From an uncultured Eubacteriales bacterium (GTDB lineage Bacteria > Bacillota > Clostridia > TANB77 > CAG-508), in the NCBI GenBank assembly GCA_902492015.1, contig CABUJR010000009.1, positions 44,548-108,547 of the forward strand: a stretch of 64,000 nucleotides of DNA, in the 5' to 3' direction. The notes beneath the pieces were generated by a model. It saw only the letters and a list, made by a program, of their open reading frames with translations, was not told the DNA's origin and ran no database searches. The number at the start of each line of letters is the position of its first letter. The stretch's first letter is position 1. A program made the translations under genes and the position numbers. Positions 42,686 through 51,419 of this stretch are shown piece after piece.

Positions 42686-43846
42686 TTATAAACACATTTT
42701 TAATATATTTAATACATCTTCTGCTGTTAATGGGACATAAGCACTTTGCAAATCTCTGTGTTCTACAACAGCTTTACTCATTTTCTCTAATAGCATATCA
42801 TCAATACCTAGTTTTCCAAGGTTCATAGGAATTCCGCAATCTTTAAAGAATTTTTCTGTTGCATCAATTCCTTTATTTGCTACAGAAAATTTATCTTCTT
42901 CTAATTCAATATTCCAAACATTAACTGCATAATCTACAAATTTATCTACAGTTTTCTCAGATAAAATATATTTCATCCATCTAGGAGTTACTATTGCTAA
43001 ACCTACTCCATGAGTAATATCATAAAAAGCACTTAATTCATGCTCTATTGGGTGACAGGTCCATGAACCAGCTTTTCCTGAACCACAAAGTCCATTTAAT
43101 GCTAAACTTGATGCCCACATTAAATTACTACGAGCTTCATAATTATTTGGTTCTCTAAGAGCAATAGGACAATATTTAATACAAGTCTTTAAAATTCCTT
43201 CTGAAATTTTATCTTGTAAAAAAGCTCCTTCTGTTACCTTAAAATAATTTTCAATAACATGACTCATTATATCTGCTGTTCCAGCGGCTGTTTGTATACT
43301 TGGCAAAGAAAATGTAAATTCTGGATCTAATATAGAAGCTTTTGGATACATATTTTCTGAAGAAGTTCCTAATTTTTCATTTGTTTCTGGATTAGAAATT
43401 ACTGCTGCTTTATTCATTTCAGAACCTGTTGCAGCAATAGTAAGCACAGTAACTATTGGTAACACTTTATCTATTTTAGATTTATCTTTAACTAAATCCC
43501 ATGCATCTCCTTGATAATAATATCCGGCTCCAATTACTTTTGAACAATCTATTGTACTTCCACCACCAACAGCTAAAATTACATCTACATTATTTTTTCT
43601 GCATAATTCAACACCTTTTCTAACTGTACCAATTCTTGGATTTGGTTCTATTCCAGATAATTCTGTTATATTAAAGTCTTTTAATAAATTGCATACTTTG
43701 TCATATATACCATTTCTTTTTATACTTCCTCCTCCATAAGTAAGAAGTACATTTTTTCCATATTTATTTAAAATAGTTGCCAATTTATCTATTTGACCTT
43801 TACCAAAATAAATTTTAGTTGGTGCATAAAATATAAAATTTTCCAT
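42686..43846 (-). CDS. Iron-containing alcohol dehydrogenase (NADPH-dependent butanol dehydrogenase-like)
   Basis: A 386-residue group III alcohol dehydrogenase. NAD(P) binding is seen at VLLTYGGGSIKRNG and ILAVGGGSTIDCSK. Iron ligands are in GTADIMSHVIENYF (Asp and His) and HPIEHELSAFYDITHGVGLA (two His). The family YqhD/BdhA reduces butyraldehyde and other aldehydes during fermentation. GAGAGG lies 8 bases before the ATG at 43846; an earlier TTG is not preferred. Single gene with own terminator. Substrate range is inferred from family only. Confidence 0.92.
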   Translation of the reverse strand: MENFIFYAPTKIYFGKGQIDKLATILNKYGKNVLLTYGGGSIKRNGIYDKVCNLLKDFNITELSGIEPNPRIGTVRKGVELCRKNNVDVILAVGGGSTIDCSKVIGAGYYYQGDAWDLVKDKSKIDKVLPIVTVLTIAATGSEMNKAAVISNPETNEKLGTSSENMYPKASILDPEFTFSLPSIQTAAGTADIMSHVIENYFKVTEGAFLQDKISEGILKTCIKYCPIALREPNNYEARSNLMWASSLALNGLCGSGKAGSWTCHPIEHELSAFYDITHGVGLAIVTPRWMKYILSEKTVDKFVDYAVNVWNIELEEDKFSVANKGIDATEKFFKDCGIPMNLGKLGIDDMLLEKMSKAVVEHRDLQSAYVPLTAEDVLNILKMCL

Positions 43847-43914
43847 AATAATTCCTCTCAAAATACATTTAGTTTTTCATAAGTAAATTAAGTTTTAATT
43901 AATAACTTATTTTT

Positions 43915-45249
43915 TTACTTTTTTTCTTCTTTATTTTCTTCTTCACCTACTTCTACTGGTTGGACTTTGCATGCTTTTATTTTTGTTATTCTTTTATCTT
44001 TTACTTTTTCAATCTTATAAATTACTTTATCAGTTTCAATAGTAGTTTTTTCATTTTCATCTGGAATTTTTCCAAGCTCTTCAACTAAATATCCAGAAAT
44101 TGTGTCATAATCTCCCTCAGGAATTTCTATATCTAGGATTTTTTCAACCTCAGACACAGAAACACTTCCATTAAAAATAAAAGTATTCTCATCAATTTTT
44201 TCATAAAGTTTTTGAACTATATCGTATTCATCATAGATTTCTCCAACAATTTCTTCTAAAATATCTTCCATTGTAACTATTCCAGCTGTTCCGCCATATT
44301 CATCTACTACTATTGCAATTTGTTTTCTATTTTTTCTTAATTCTTCAAATAATTCATTTAATGGTTTAGTTTCTGGAACAAAATATGCTTCTTTTATTAA
44401 ATTTTTAATTTTAACATTTTTGTTTTTAGTTGATAATAAAATATCTTTAATATATACAACACCTTTTATTTCATCTATTGTTTCATCATATACAGGTATT
44501 CTACTATATCTAAATTCATCATCTTCTGTTATTTCCTCAACAACTTTAGAAATAGATAAATTCATATCCACTGCATAAATTTGAGTTCTTGGAATCATTA
44601 TTTCAGATACAGTTTTGTCATTAAATTCAAAAACATTATTTATCATTTCTTTTTCTTCTTTATCTATTGCACCCTTTTCTTCTCCAACATCTACCATCAT
44701 TCTAATTTCTTCTTCTGTTACAGTTTCTTCATCATTTGCAGAAACGCCAAAAATTTTAGAAACTAAATTTGTTGAAAAAGTTAAAAATTTAACAAATGGT
44801 GCTGTTGCAACAGATATTGCTTTTATTATTCCTATAGTTCCAAATGCAATTTTTTCAGAATTTTTCATTGCAATTCTTTTTGGTACTAATTCACCAAATA
44901 TCAATGTAAAATAAGACAATATGATAGTAATTAATACTATCGCTATACTATTCCATACACCTAAACTTATCGCTGGTACTAAGTTATGTAAAATAGGTGC
45001 TAATTCACTTGCAAAAGCTTCTGATGCAAAAGCACTAGATAAAAATCCAGCTAATGTAATTCCTATTTGTATTGTTGCTAAAAATTTACTAGGGTTTTCT
45101 AGCATCCCCTTTATTTTTTTTGCCTTTTTATTTCCCTCTTTGGCTTGTAAATCTATTTTCGCGTCATTTAACGATATAAAAGCTATTTCTGCTGCAGCAA
45201 AAAAAGCATTTGCAAAAATTAGAATTACTAATAATACTATTTGTGTCAT
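43915..45249 (-). CDS. CNNM/CorC-type membrane protein with CBS pair (HlyC/CorC family)
   Basis: A 444-residue protein. The CNNM (DUF21) transmembrane domain spans residues 1-190 with three or four helices and AFASELAPILH. A CBS pair follows (MIPRTQIYAVDMN and GGTAGIVTMEDILEEIVGEI), then the C-terminal CorC_HlyC domain (EGDYDTISGYLVEELGKIP). These proteins transport or regulate magnesium or other ions. A weak AT-rich 3' end gives no clear terminator. It follows the Cys-rich mini-gene with an 11-base gap, so they are co-transcribed. Confidence 0.91.
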   Translation of the reverse strand: MTQIVLLVILIFANAFFAAAEIAFISLNDAKIDLQAKEGNKKAKKIKGMLENPSKFLATIQIGITLAGFLSSAFASEAFASELAPILHNLVPAISLGVWNSIAIVLITIILSYFTLIFGELVPKRIAMKNSEKIAFGTIGIIKAISVATAPFVKFLTFSTNLVSKIFGVSANDEETVTEEEIRMMVDVGEEKGAIDKEEKEMINNVFEFNDKTVSEIMIPRTQIYAVDMNLSISKVVEEITEDDEFRYSRIPVYDETIDEIKGVVYIKDILLSTKNKNVKIKNLIKEAYFVPETKPLNELFEELRKNRKQIAIVVDEYGGTAGIVTMEDILEEIVGEIYDEYDIVQKLYEKIDENTFIFNGSVSVSEVEKILDIEIPEGDYDTISGYLVEELGKIPDENEKTTIETDKVIYKIEKVKDKRITKIKACKVQPVEVGEEENKEEKK

Positions 45250-45260
45250 TTTCTTCTCCT

Positions 45261-45464
45261 TTAAATTTTTTTACTTAAATTTTTTCCTCTGCCGCAATTT
45301 GGATTAGACAAAGGACATTTTCTAAAACAATTATTACAATGAATATATGCTAAATAATTAGATTTATCTCTTTTTATTTTTTCTACTTCTTCTTTTGTTT
45401 CAATTATTTTATCATATATATTGTATTCATCTTTATATTTATCACTAATTAAAGTTCCTTCCAA
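45261..45464 (-). CDS. Cys-rich 67-residue protein, possible metal- or redox-active
   Basis: A small protein that I do not recognise. The first 40 residues are charged and helical; the last 25 hold the motif HCNNCFRKCPLSNPNCGRGK, four cysteines spaced C-x2-C-x3-C-x7-C. Such a pattern could bind zinc or an iron-sulfur cluster. The probable start is TTG, 7 bases after AGGAG. It lies between the flavodiiron gene (9-base gap) and the CorC-type gene (11-base gap), consistent with an electron-transfer or oxygen-protection partner, though that is inference from position. Confidence 0.6.
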   Translation of the reverse strand: MEGTLISDKYKDEYNIYDKIIETKEEVEKIKRDKSNYLAYIHCNNCFRKCPLSNPNCGRGKNLSKKI

Positions 45465-45473
45465 AGCTTACTC

Positions 45474-46643
45474 CTATTTTTTTAGAATATTCTCTGCTAA
45501 TTCATTTAATTTTTTTCTTGACTCTGAGTTTAAAGTTGATTTTATAGTAACCATTGGTTCACAAATTTCAATGTTTTTCATTGTATCAACAAGTTCTTTC
45601 ATGCATTTTCCAGCAGTTGGTGCCCATGAGCCATTTTCAATTAAACCAATTCTTTTATTTTGATAATTTTTTCCACTTAAATGATGTAAAAATTGTTCCA
45701 TTGGTGGAAATACTCCAAAATTATAACTTGAAGCTGCCAAAACAACCTTATCATATCTAAATGCATCTTCTATAGCTTCAGCCATATCATCTCTTGTTAA
45801 ATCAGTTATTGCTACTTTGTTTGCCCCTTTTTCTTTTAAAATTTCTGCAAGTTCTTTTGCTGCATTAGCTGTATTTCCATAAATTGAAGCATAAGCAATA
45901 AATACTCCATCATCTTCTGATTTATAACTACTCCATATATCATATTTTCCAATATAATATTCTAAATTTTCTTTTAATATTGGTCCATGTAATGGGCATA
46001 TCATTTTTACTTCTAGTCCTGCTAATTTTTTTAGTAAATTTTGTACCTGAAAACCATATTTTCCTACTATATTAAAATAATATCTTCTTGCTTCACAAGT
46101 CCAGTCTTCTTCTGTATCTAATGTTCCAAATTTTCCAAAACCATCTGCTGAAAAAAGTATTTTTTCTGTTTTTTCATAAGTGACCATTACTTCTGGCCAA
46201 TGTACCATTGGTGCCATAAAAAATTGTAAAATATGTTTTCCAATATTTATTTCGTCACCTTCTTTAACAACAACTTTTCTTTCTTCTAAATTTTCAATCT
46301 CAAAAAATTGTGGCAACATTGAAAAAGTTTTTTCATTTCCTATAATTTTCATACCAGGATATTTATTTGCTAAAAGCCCAATATTATATGCATGGTCTGG
46401 TTCCAAATGAGATACTACCAAATAATCTGGTAAATCTTTTTCTAATGCTTTTTCTAAATTTTCAAGCCATTCATCTGTTTTTCTTCTATCAATAGTATCC
46501 ATTATAACTGTTTTTTCATCTTTTATAAGATAAGAATTATATGATATTCCATTAGGAACAACATATTGTGATTCAAATAAATCTATATCTTTATCATCAG
46601 CTCCTATATATATAATGTCTTCTGAAATTGTTATGTCTTTCAT
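45474..46643 (-). CDS. Flavodiiron protein (FprA family A-type flavoprotein)
   Basis: A 389-residue two-domain enzyme. The metallo-beta-lactamase-like domain has the diiron site HLEPDHAYN (H-x-E-x-D-H) near residue 80, MVHWPEVMVTYEK and LFSADGFGKFG. The C-terminal flavodoxin domain (FIAYASIYGNTANAAKELA onward) binds FMN. It reduces oxygen to water or nitric oxide to nitrous oxide and protects anaerobes. A consensus promoter lies at 46675. Two small downstream genes (Cys-rich protein and CorC-type) share the transcript. Confidence 0.96.
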   Translation of the reverse strand: MKDITISEDIIYIGADDKDIDLFESQYVVPNGISYNSYLIKDEKTVIMDTIDRRKTDEWLENLEKALEKDLPDYLVVSHLEPDHAYNIGLLANKYPGMKIIGNEKTFSMLPQFFEIENLEERKVVVKEGDEINIGKHILQFFMAPMVHWPEVMVTYEKTEKILFSADGFGKFGTLDTEEDWTCEARRYYFNIVGKYGFQVQNLLKKLAGLEVKMICPLHGPILKENLEYYIGKYDIWSSYKSEDDGVFIAYASIYGNTANAAKELAEILKEKGANKVAITDLTRDDMAEAIEDAFRYDKVVLAASSYNFGVFPPMEQFLHHLSGKNYQNKRIGLIENGSWAPTAGKCMKELVDTMKNIEICEPMVTIKSTLNSESRKKLNELAENILKK

Positions 46644-46674
46644 AAAAACTTTTTATCCTTTCTATTTTTTTGTT

Positions 46675-46703
46675 ATTATATTATAATATTTGCTAAAAAT
46701 CAA
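46675..46703 (-). promoter_or_regulatory. Sigma-A promoter of the flavodiiron operon
   Basis: Minus strand TTGATT (46698-46703), 17-base spacer, TATAAT (46675-46680), 32 bases before the ATG. Confidence 0.7.
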
Positions 46704-46785
46704 CAAATTAAACCTTGTAGAATTTTCAAATTTTTGTGTACTAAGCGATAATTATATAAATTGAAATTAATAGCCAATTTTTTCT

Positions 46786-47364
46786 TTAATTTTCAAAATT
46801 TTCCATAAAATTATTAATATTATCTTCATCAACTCTCATAGCTAAAATTGTTTCTTCTATTAATTTATCCAAATCCCAGCCAAGCATTTCAGCACCATTT
46901 TCTATAACCTCTCTTGAACAACCTGCTGCAAATTTTTCGTTTTTAAATTTCTTTTTTACAGATTTTAATTCCAAATCTTGTACACTTTTAGATGGTCTCA
47001 TTATAGCAACAGCTCCAATTAATCCTGTTAATTCATCTGTTGCATATAGAATTTTTTCCATCTCATGTTCTGGTTTTATATCTACTTTTAATCCATAACC
47101 ATGGCTTGCTGTTGCACGAATTATTTTTTCATCTATATTTTTTTGTCTCATTATTTCTTGACTTTTAGTACAATGTTCTTCTGGATATTTTTCAAAATCC
47201 AAATCATGTAATAAACCAACAATTCCCCAAAAATCTTTCTCATCTTCATATCCAAATTTTTCTGCAAAATATTTCATAACTCCTTCTACTGTTAGAGCAT
47301 GTCTAATATGAAATTTTTCTGAATTATATTCTCTTAGTAAATTCCAAGCCTCTTCTCTTTCCAT
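46786..47364 (-). CDS. HD-domain hydrolase
   Basis: A 192-residue protein with the HD layout HIRHALTVEGVMKYFA (first His), IVGLLHDLDFEKYPEEHC (HD pair) and ASHGYGLK (next His), then a C-terminal ATDELTGLIGAV (distal Asp). This is a frequent Clostridial single-domain HD protein, often called a metal-dependent phosphohydrolase, with unknown substrate. It has a modest AAAGGAAAG ribosome binding site. A terminator for the upstream tcdA ends 70 bases before its start, so it is expressed separately. Confidence 0.83.
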   Translation of the reverse strand: MEREEAWNLLREYNSEKFHIRHALTVEGVMKYFAEKFGYEDEKDFWGIVGLLHDLDFEKYPEEHCTKSQEIMRQKNIDEKIIRATASHGYGLKVDIKPEHEMEKILYATDELTGLIGAVAIMRPSKSVQDLELKSVKKKFKNEKFAAGCSREVIENGAEMLGWDLDKLIEETILAMRVDEDNINNFMENFEN

Positions 47365-47440
47365 TAATTACTTTCCTTTCTTCATACAAAATTACATATA
47401 ATATATTAACATAAATTTAATACAAAAACAATTATAGTAT

Positions 47441-47493
47441 AAAAAAAAGGCATCAATTTTTCTTGGATTTTCAAGTAATTGTTGATGCCTTTT
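47441..47493 (-). terminator. Terminator of tcdA
   Basis: On the minus strand AAAAGGCATCAA pairs with TTGATGCCTTTT (12 bp) around a 25-base loop with an inner ACTTG/CAAG stem, followed by eight T residues in all. Confidence 0.92.
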
Positions 47494-47505
47494 AATTCTT
47501 ATTTA

Positions 47506-48219
47506 CTAAAATTTTATTATATCTTTAATAACCTCACCTGCAATTATTAATCCTGCAACTGATGGAACAAAAGAAATACTTGCTGGAGTTTGTCTTTTGG
47601 GTAAATCACTATTCGTATTTTCTTTATAATCTATTTTTGTAGGTTCTTCTTTTGAATATAGAACTTTTAATTTTTTTATCCCCCTATTTTTTAGCTCTTT
47701 TCTCATAACTTTTGCTAAAGGACAAACCGAAGTTTTAAAAATATCTGTAACCTCAAATAGTGTTGGATCTAATTTATTTCCTGTTCCCATACAAGATATT
47801 ATTGGTATATTTAATTTATTTGCTCTTATAACTAATTCTATTTTAGCAGTTACTGTATCTACTGCATCTACTATATATGAAACATTTTCATCAATTATAT
47901 TTTTGCTTTCTGGAGTAAAAAATTCTTGATAAATTTCAATATTAGCTTTTGGATTTATATCTAAAATTCTCTGTTTTGCAACTTCAACTTTTGGATTATT
48001 TATAGTTTTATGTGTAGCAATAATTTGTCTGTTTATATTACTTTCTGAAATATTATCATTATCTACTAAAATAAAATTTTCTACACCAGCTCTTGCCAAA
48101 CCTTCTACCACATAAGAACCTACTCCACCAATTCCAAAAACTGCAACTTTGGATTTATTTAATTTTTTTACTCCATCTTTTCCAATTAATAGTTCTGTTC
48201 TAGAAAATTGATTTTCCAT
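47506..48219 (-). CDS. tcdA: tRNA threonylcarbamoyladenosine dehydratase (TcdA/ThiF-like)
   Basis: A 237-residue E1-like ATP-dependent enzyme. VFGIGGVGSYVVEGLARAG is the nucleotide-binding loop, ILVDNDNISESNINRQ the ATP-contacting acidic motif, VDAVDTVTAKIELV the adenylation segment, and KTSVCPLAKVMRKEL the C-terminal Cys region. It converts t6A to the cyclic form ct6A at tRNA position 37. It lacks the second Cys pair of ThiF-type sulfur-carrier E1 proteins, favouring TcdA. Single gene with its own strong terminator. Confidence 0.9.
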   Translation of the reverse strand: MENQFSRTELLIGKDGVKKLNKSKVAVFGIGGVGSYVVEGLARAGVENFILVDNDNISESNINRQIIATHKTINNPKVEVAKQRILDINPKANIEIYQEFFTPESKNIIDENVSYIVDAVDTVTAKIELVIRANKLNIPIISCMGTGNKLDPTLFEVTDIFKTSVCPLAKVMRKELKNRGIKKLKVLYSKEEPTKIDYKENTNSDLPKRQTPASISFVPSVAGLIIAGEVIKDIIKF

Positions 48220-48310
48220 ATACTACTCCTCTTATACAATTACTGTTTTTAATATACTAAAATCACTTTAAATCTCTGTATATATTTTTGCTTCACTATT
48301 CAATTTACTT

Positions 48311-48517
48311 TTAAATAAATTTAGTAACTTCATATCCTGCTTCTTTTATAGTTTCTTCTATTACTTTATTATCTATTTCTTTATTTGAAGAAATTATAAC
48401 TTCTTTTGTTTCTAAATTAACTTCTACCGTTTCTACTCCATCAATTTCTTTTAATGCCTTTTCAACATTCATTTTGCAATGATTACAACTCATTCCATCA
48501 ACAATTAATTTTTTCAT
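48311..48517 (-). CDS. copZ: CopZ-like copper chaperone nested in frame at the 3' end of copA
   Basis: A perfect AAGGAGG site (48526-48532 region) lies 8 bases before an ATG at 48517 inside copA and in the same frame. Translation from there gives a 68-residue HMA protein: MKKLIVDGMSCNHCKMNVEK with C-x2-C copper site and the usual beta-alpha-beta layout. Ribosomes starting here would make a free copper chaperone, while those from the upstream start make the same domain as a C-terminal part of CopA. A stop codon that normally separates copA and copZ seems to have been lost. Internal initiation is inferred from the very strong site. Confidence 0.75.
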   Translation of the reverse strand: MKKLIVDGMSCNHCKMNVEKALKEIDGVETVEVNLETKEVIISSNKEIDNKVIEETIKEAGYEVTKFI

Positions 48518-50950
48518 AATTTTTTCCTCCTTATTATTTAAAGTTTCAAAACTGTTATTCTCTATACTAATATTACACTTTCCAGAATTACAATTTTTAA
48601 ATTTGCTTTTAAAATTTTTTAACCTTAATGCGTTTAACACTACGCAAACTGAACTTAAACTCATTGCTCCAGCTCCAATCATTGGATTTAATTTTAAGCC
48701 AAAACTTAAATAAAATACACCTGCTGCAACTGGTATCCCAATTATATTATAGAAAAATGCCCAAAATAAACTCATTTTTATATTATTAATAACTTTTTTA
48801 CTTAAATCTATTGCAGAAACTACAGATGTTAAGTCATTATTAACTAAAACGATATCAGCAGACTCGACAGCAATATCTGTTCCAGAACCTATTGCAATCC
48901 CTACATCACTTTTTACCAATGCTGGGCTATCATTAATACCATCTCCTACAAAAACAACTTTTTTTCCTGTAGATTGCAAGCTCGCAACTTCCTTTTCCTT
49001 ATCTTGTGGCATAACTTCTGAAATTACTTTATCTATTCCTAAGCTTTTTCCAATATTTTCTGCTACATTTTTATTATCTCCAGTTATCATTATAACTTCA
49101 ACATTTCTATTTTTTAGTTCACTAATTGCTGTTTTTGAAGTTGGTTTTATTGTATCTGCAACTGCAATTATTCCTAATAATCGATTTTCTTTTGAAAAAT
49201 ACAATAAAGTTTTTCCTTTTTTTGAAAGCTCTTCAGATTTTGATAAAACTTCTTCTAAATTAATATTATTTTCTTGCATAAAAGCTATATTGCCACCAAA
49301 ATATTGAATTCCATCTATTTTTCCTTTTACTCCTCTACCTGAAACAGCTTCAAATTCTTTAACTTCATATAAATCTATATTATTTTCTCTAGTTTTTTCA
49401 ATTATAGCTTCTGCAAGGGGATGTTCTGAATTTTTTTCTAAACTTCCAGCAATTTTTAACAAATTATTTTTAGAAGCTAAATCATTATTTTTATTTAAAA
49501 CAACTTTTACTTTACTTTTTTGAGCCATTGCCTCATTAATTAAATCTTGATTTGTTATTATATCTATTACCTTAGGTCTGCCTTCAGTTATTGTTCCTGT
49601 TTTATCTAAAACAACAGTATCAACTTTATGAAGCAATTCTAAACTTTCAGCTGATTTTATTAGTATTCCAAGTTCAGCTCCTTTTCCTGTTCCAACCATA
49701 ATAGCAACAGGTGTTGCAAGACCTAAAGCACATGGACAAGAAATAACTAAAACTGCTATTCCTATACTTAAAGCAAATTCGAAACTCTGTCCATTTATAA
49801 GCCAAAATATAGTTGCAATTAACGCTATAATAATAACAATAGGAACAAAAACACCACTTACTTTATCTGCTAATCTTGAAATTGGAGCTTTTGAATTTGA
49901 TGCCTCTTCTACTAATTTTATAATTTGTGCAAGAGTTGTATCATCACCAACTTCTGTTGCTTTCATTTTAAAATAGCCATTTTTATTTATAGTACCTGAA
50001 ATAACTTTATCATTTACAGACTTTTGCACAGGTATACTCTCACCCGTAATACTTGATTCATCAATACTAGATTCACCTTCCATAATAATTCCATCAACAG
50101 GTATCGAAAATCCTGGTTTTATAACAACTATATCTTCTTTAGCTATATCTTTAACTTCAACTTCAATTTCTTTTTCATCTTCTAATATAATAGCTGTTTT
50201 AGGTGCTAAATTAATAAGTTTATTAATTGCTTCACTAGTTTTCCCTTTTGATTTTGTTTCTAAGTATTTTCCAACAGTAACTAAAGTTAAAATAGTTCCT
50301 GCAGATTCAAAATATAAATCACTTGAAAATCTTGAAACTAGGTTTAAATCATTATGTCCTAACCCATAACCTATCATATAAATTGCATATATCCCATATA
50401 TAATAGCAGAAGAACTACCTATTGCAATAAGAGAATCCATATTAGGACTTAGTTTAAATAATCTTTTAAACCCAACAATAAAATAATTTCTATTAACATA
50501 TATAATTGGAATTAATAATAAAATTTGAGTAAATCCAAATGTAATTGCATTTTCAGATCCATGAAATAAATTTTGAATTAACTTTGGAACCTGAATTCCA
50601 AACCAATCATAAAACATATGATACATTGCAACATACATTAAAGGAATCCAAAAACATATTGATGTTATTAATCTTTTTTTCATTGATTTAATTGTATCAT
50701 TACTTTTACTTTTTTCTTTATTTTCTACATTTTTATCAGATATTAAATTTGCTCCATATCCTGCATTTTGAACAGCACTTATTATTTTAGTACTATCTAA
50801 AAGTTTTTCATCATATTCTACTACCATATTATTTGATAATAAGTTTACATTTACATTTTTGATTCCATTTAATTTTTCTACAGCTTTCTGTACATGTGAA
50901 GAGCAACTACTACAAGTCATTCCTTGTATATCAAACTTTTCCTTTTTCAT
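48311..50950 (-). CDS. copA: Copper-exporting P1B-type ATPase with N- and C-terminal HMA domains
   Basis: About 879 residues. N-terminal HMA (DIQGMTCSSCSSHVQK), eight membrane helices, ISCPCALGLATPVA (CPC copper site in helix 6), DKTGTITEG (phosphorylated Asp), SEHPLAEAI and GDGINDSPAL. The C-terminal 68 residues are a second HMA domain identical in type to CopZ, joined by a Cys/Asn-rich linker (KNCNSGKCNISIENNSFE). ATP-driven Cu(I) export at the membrane. The ATG at 50950 follows GGGAGG by 4-5 bases. It is the second gene of an operon with csoR, 37 bases downstream of it. Confidence 0.96.
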   Translation of the reverse strand: MKKEKFDIQGMTCSSCSSHVQKAVEKLNGIKNVNVNLLSNNMVVEYDEKLLDSTKIISAVQNAGYGANLISDKNVENKEKSKSNDTIKSMKKRLITSICFWIPLMYVAMYHMFYDWFGIQVPKLIQNLFHGSENAITFGFTQILLLIPIIYVNRNYFIVGFKRLFKLSPNMDSLIAIGSSSAIIYGIYAIYMIGYGLGHNDLNLVSRFSSDLYFESAGTILTLVTVGKYLETKSKGKTSEAINKLINLAPKTAIILEDEKEIEVEVKDIAKEDIVVIKPGFSIPVDGIIMEGESSIDESSITGESIPVQKSVNDKVISGTINKNGYFKMKATEVGDDTTLAQIIKLVEEASNSKAPISRLADKVSGVFVPIVIIIALIATIFWLINGQSFEFALSIGIAVLVISCPCALGLATPVAIMVGTGKGAELGILIKSAESLELLHKVDTVVLDKTGTITEGRPKVIDIITNQDLINEAMAQKSKVKVVLNKNNDLASKNNLLKIAGSLEKNSEHPLAEAIIEKTRENNIDLYEVKEFEAVSGRGVKGKIDGIQYFGGNIAFMQENNINLEEVLSKSEELSKKGKTLLYFSKENRLLGIIAVADTIKPTSKTAISELKNRNVEVIMITGDNKNVAENIGKSLGIDKVISEVMPQDKEKEVASLQSTGKKVVFVGDGINDSPALVKSDVGIAIGSGTDIAVESADIVLVNNDLTSVVSAIDLSKKVINNIKMSLFWAFFYNIIGIPVAAGVFYLSFGLKLNPMIGAGAMSLSSVCVVLNALRLKNFKSKFKNCNSGKCNISIENNSFETLNNKEEKIMKKLIVDGMSCNHCKMNVEKALKEIDGVETVEVNLETKEVIISSNKEIDNKVIEETIKEAGYEVTKFI

Positions 50951-50987
50951 ATTTCCTCCCACTTAAGTATTTTATAATTATTATTGC

Positions 50988-51266
50988 TTATTGTAATTTT
51001 TTTATTAATTTCATTACATCTGCTAATATCTCTGTATTACCTTGTTTTATATCTCTTACTACACACGAATTAAGATGCATCTCTAAAATATTGTTTCCTA
51101 AACTTTTTAAAGCATTATTAACAGCAGATATTTGTATTAATACATCATCACAATATCTATCATCAGAAATCATCTGACTAATTCCTCTTATTTGCCCCTC
51201 GATTATATTTAATCTCTTAATTAACCTATCCTTTTCTTCTTCTGTTCTCTTAGTTTTCTTATCCAA
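50988..51266 (-). CDS. csoR: CsoR-family copper-sensing repressor
   Basis: About 92 residues, entirely helical: EEKDRLIKRLNIIEGQIRGI, then DDRYCDDVLIQISAVNNAL with the first Cys ligand, and EMHLNSCVVRD with the His and second Cys ligand, a complete C-H-C Cu(I) site. A perfect AAGAGGTGAT lies 4-6 bases before a TTG at 51266, which I take as the start; an ATG at 51272 overlaps that site. It represses copA(Z) in low copper. Its promoter has the operator in the spacer. Confidence 0.92.
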   Translation of the reverse strand: MDKKTKRTEEEKDRLIKRLNIIEGQIRGISQMISDDRYCDDVLIQISAVNNALKSLGNNILEMHLNSCVVRDIKQGNTEILADVMKLIKKLQ

Positions 51267-51288
51267 ATTCATCACCTCTTCGAAAAAG

Positions 51289-51317
51289 ATTATATACCTA
51301 TACGGGGTATATGTCAA
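51289..51317 (-). promoter_or_regulatory. csoR-copA promoter with CsoR-type operator in the spacer
   Basis: Minus strand TTGACA (51312-51317), 17 bases TATACCCCGTATAGGTA, TATAAT (51289-51294). The spacer holds an ATACCCC...GGTAT pseudo-palindrome of the CsoR operator kind. Confidence 0.85.
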
Positions 51318-51367
51318 TATGTATTATTTTTATTATATAATAAAAGTTAACATTATAATAATTACCA

Positions 51368-51398
51368 AATTAAAAATTCCCCATATTTGGAGAATTTT
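51368..51398 (-). terminator. Terminator of the TtcA-like gene
   Basis: On the minus strand AAAATTCTCC pairs with GGGGAATTTT (one G-U) around 6 bases, then TTAATTTGG. Confidence 0.75.
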
Positions 51399-51419
51399 AA
51401 TAAAATCATCTAACTAAAA

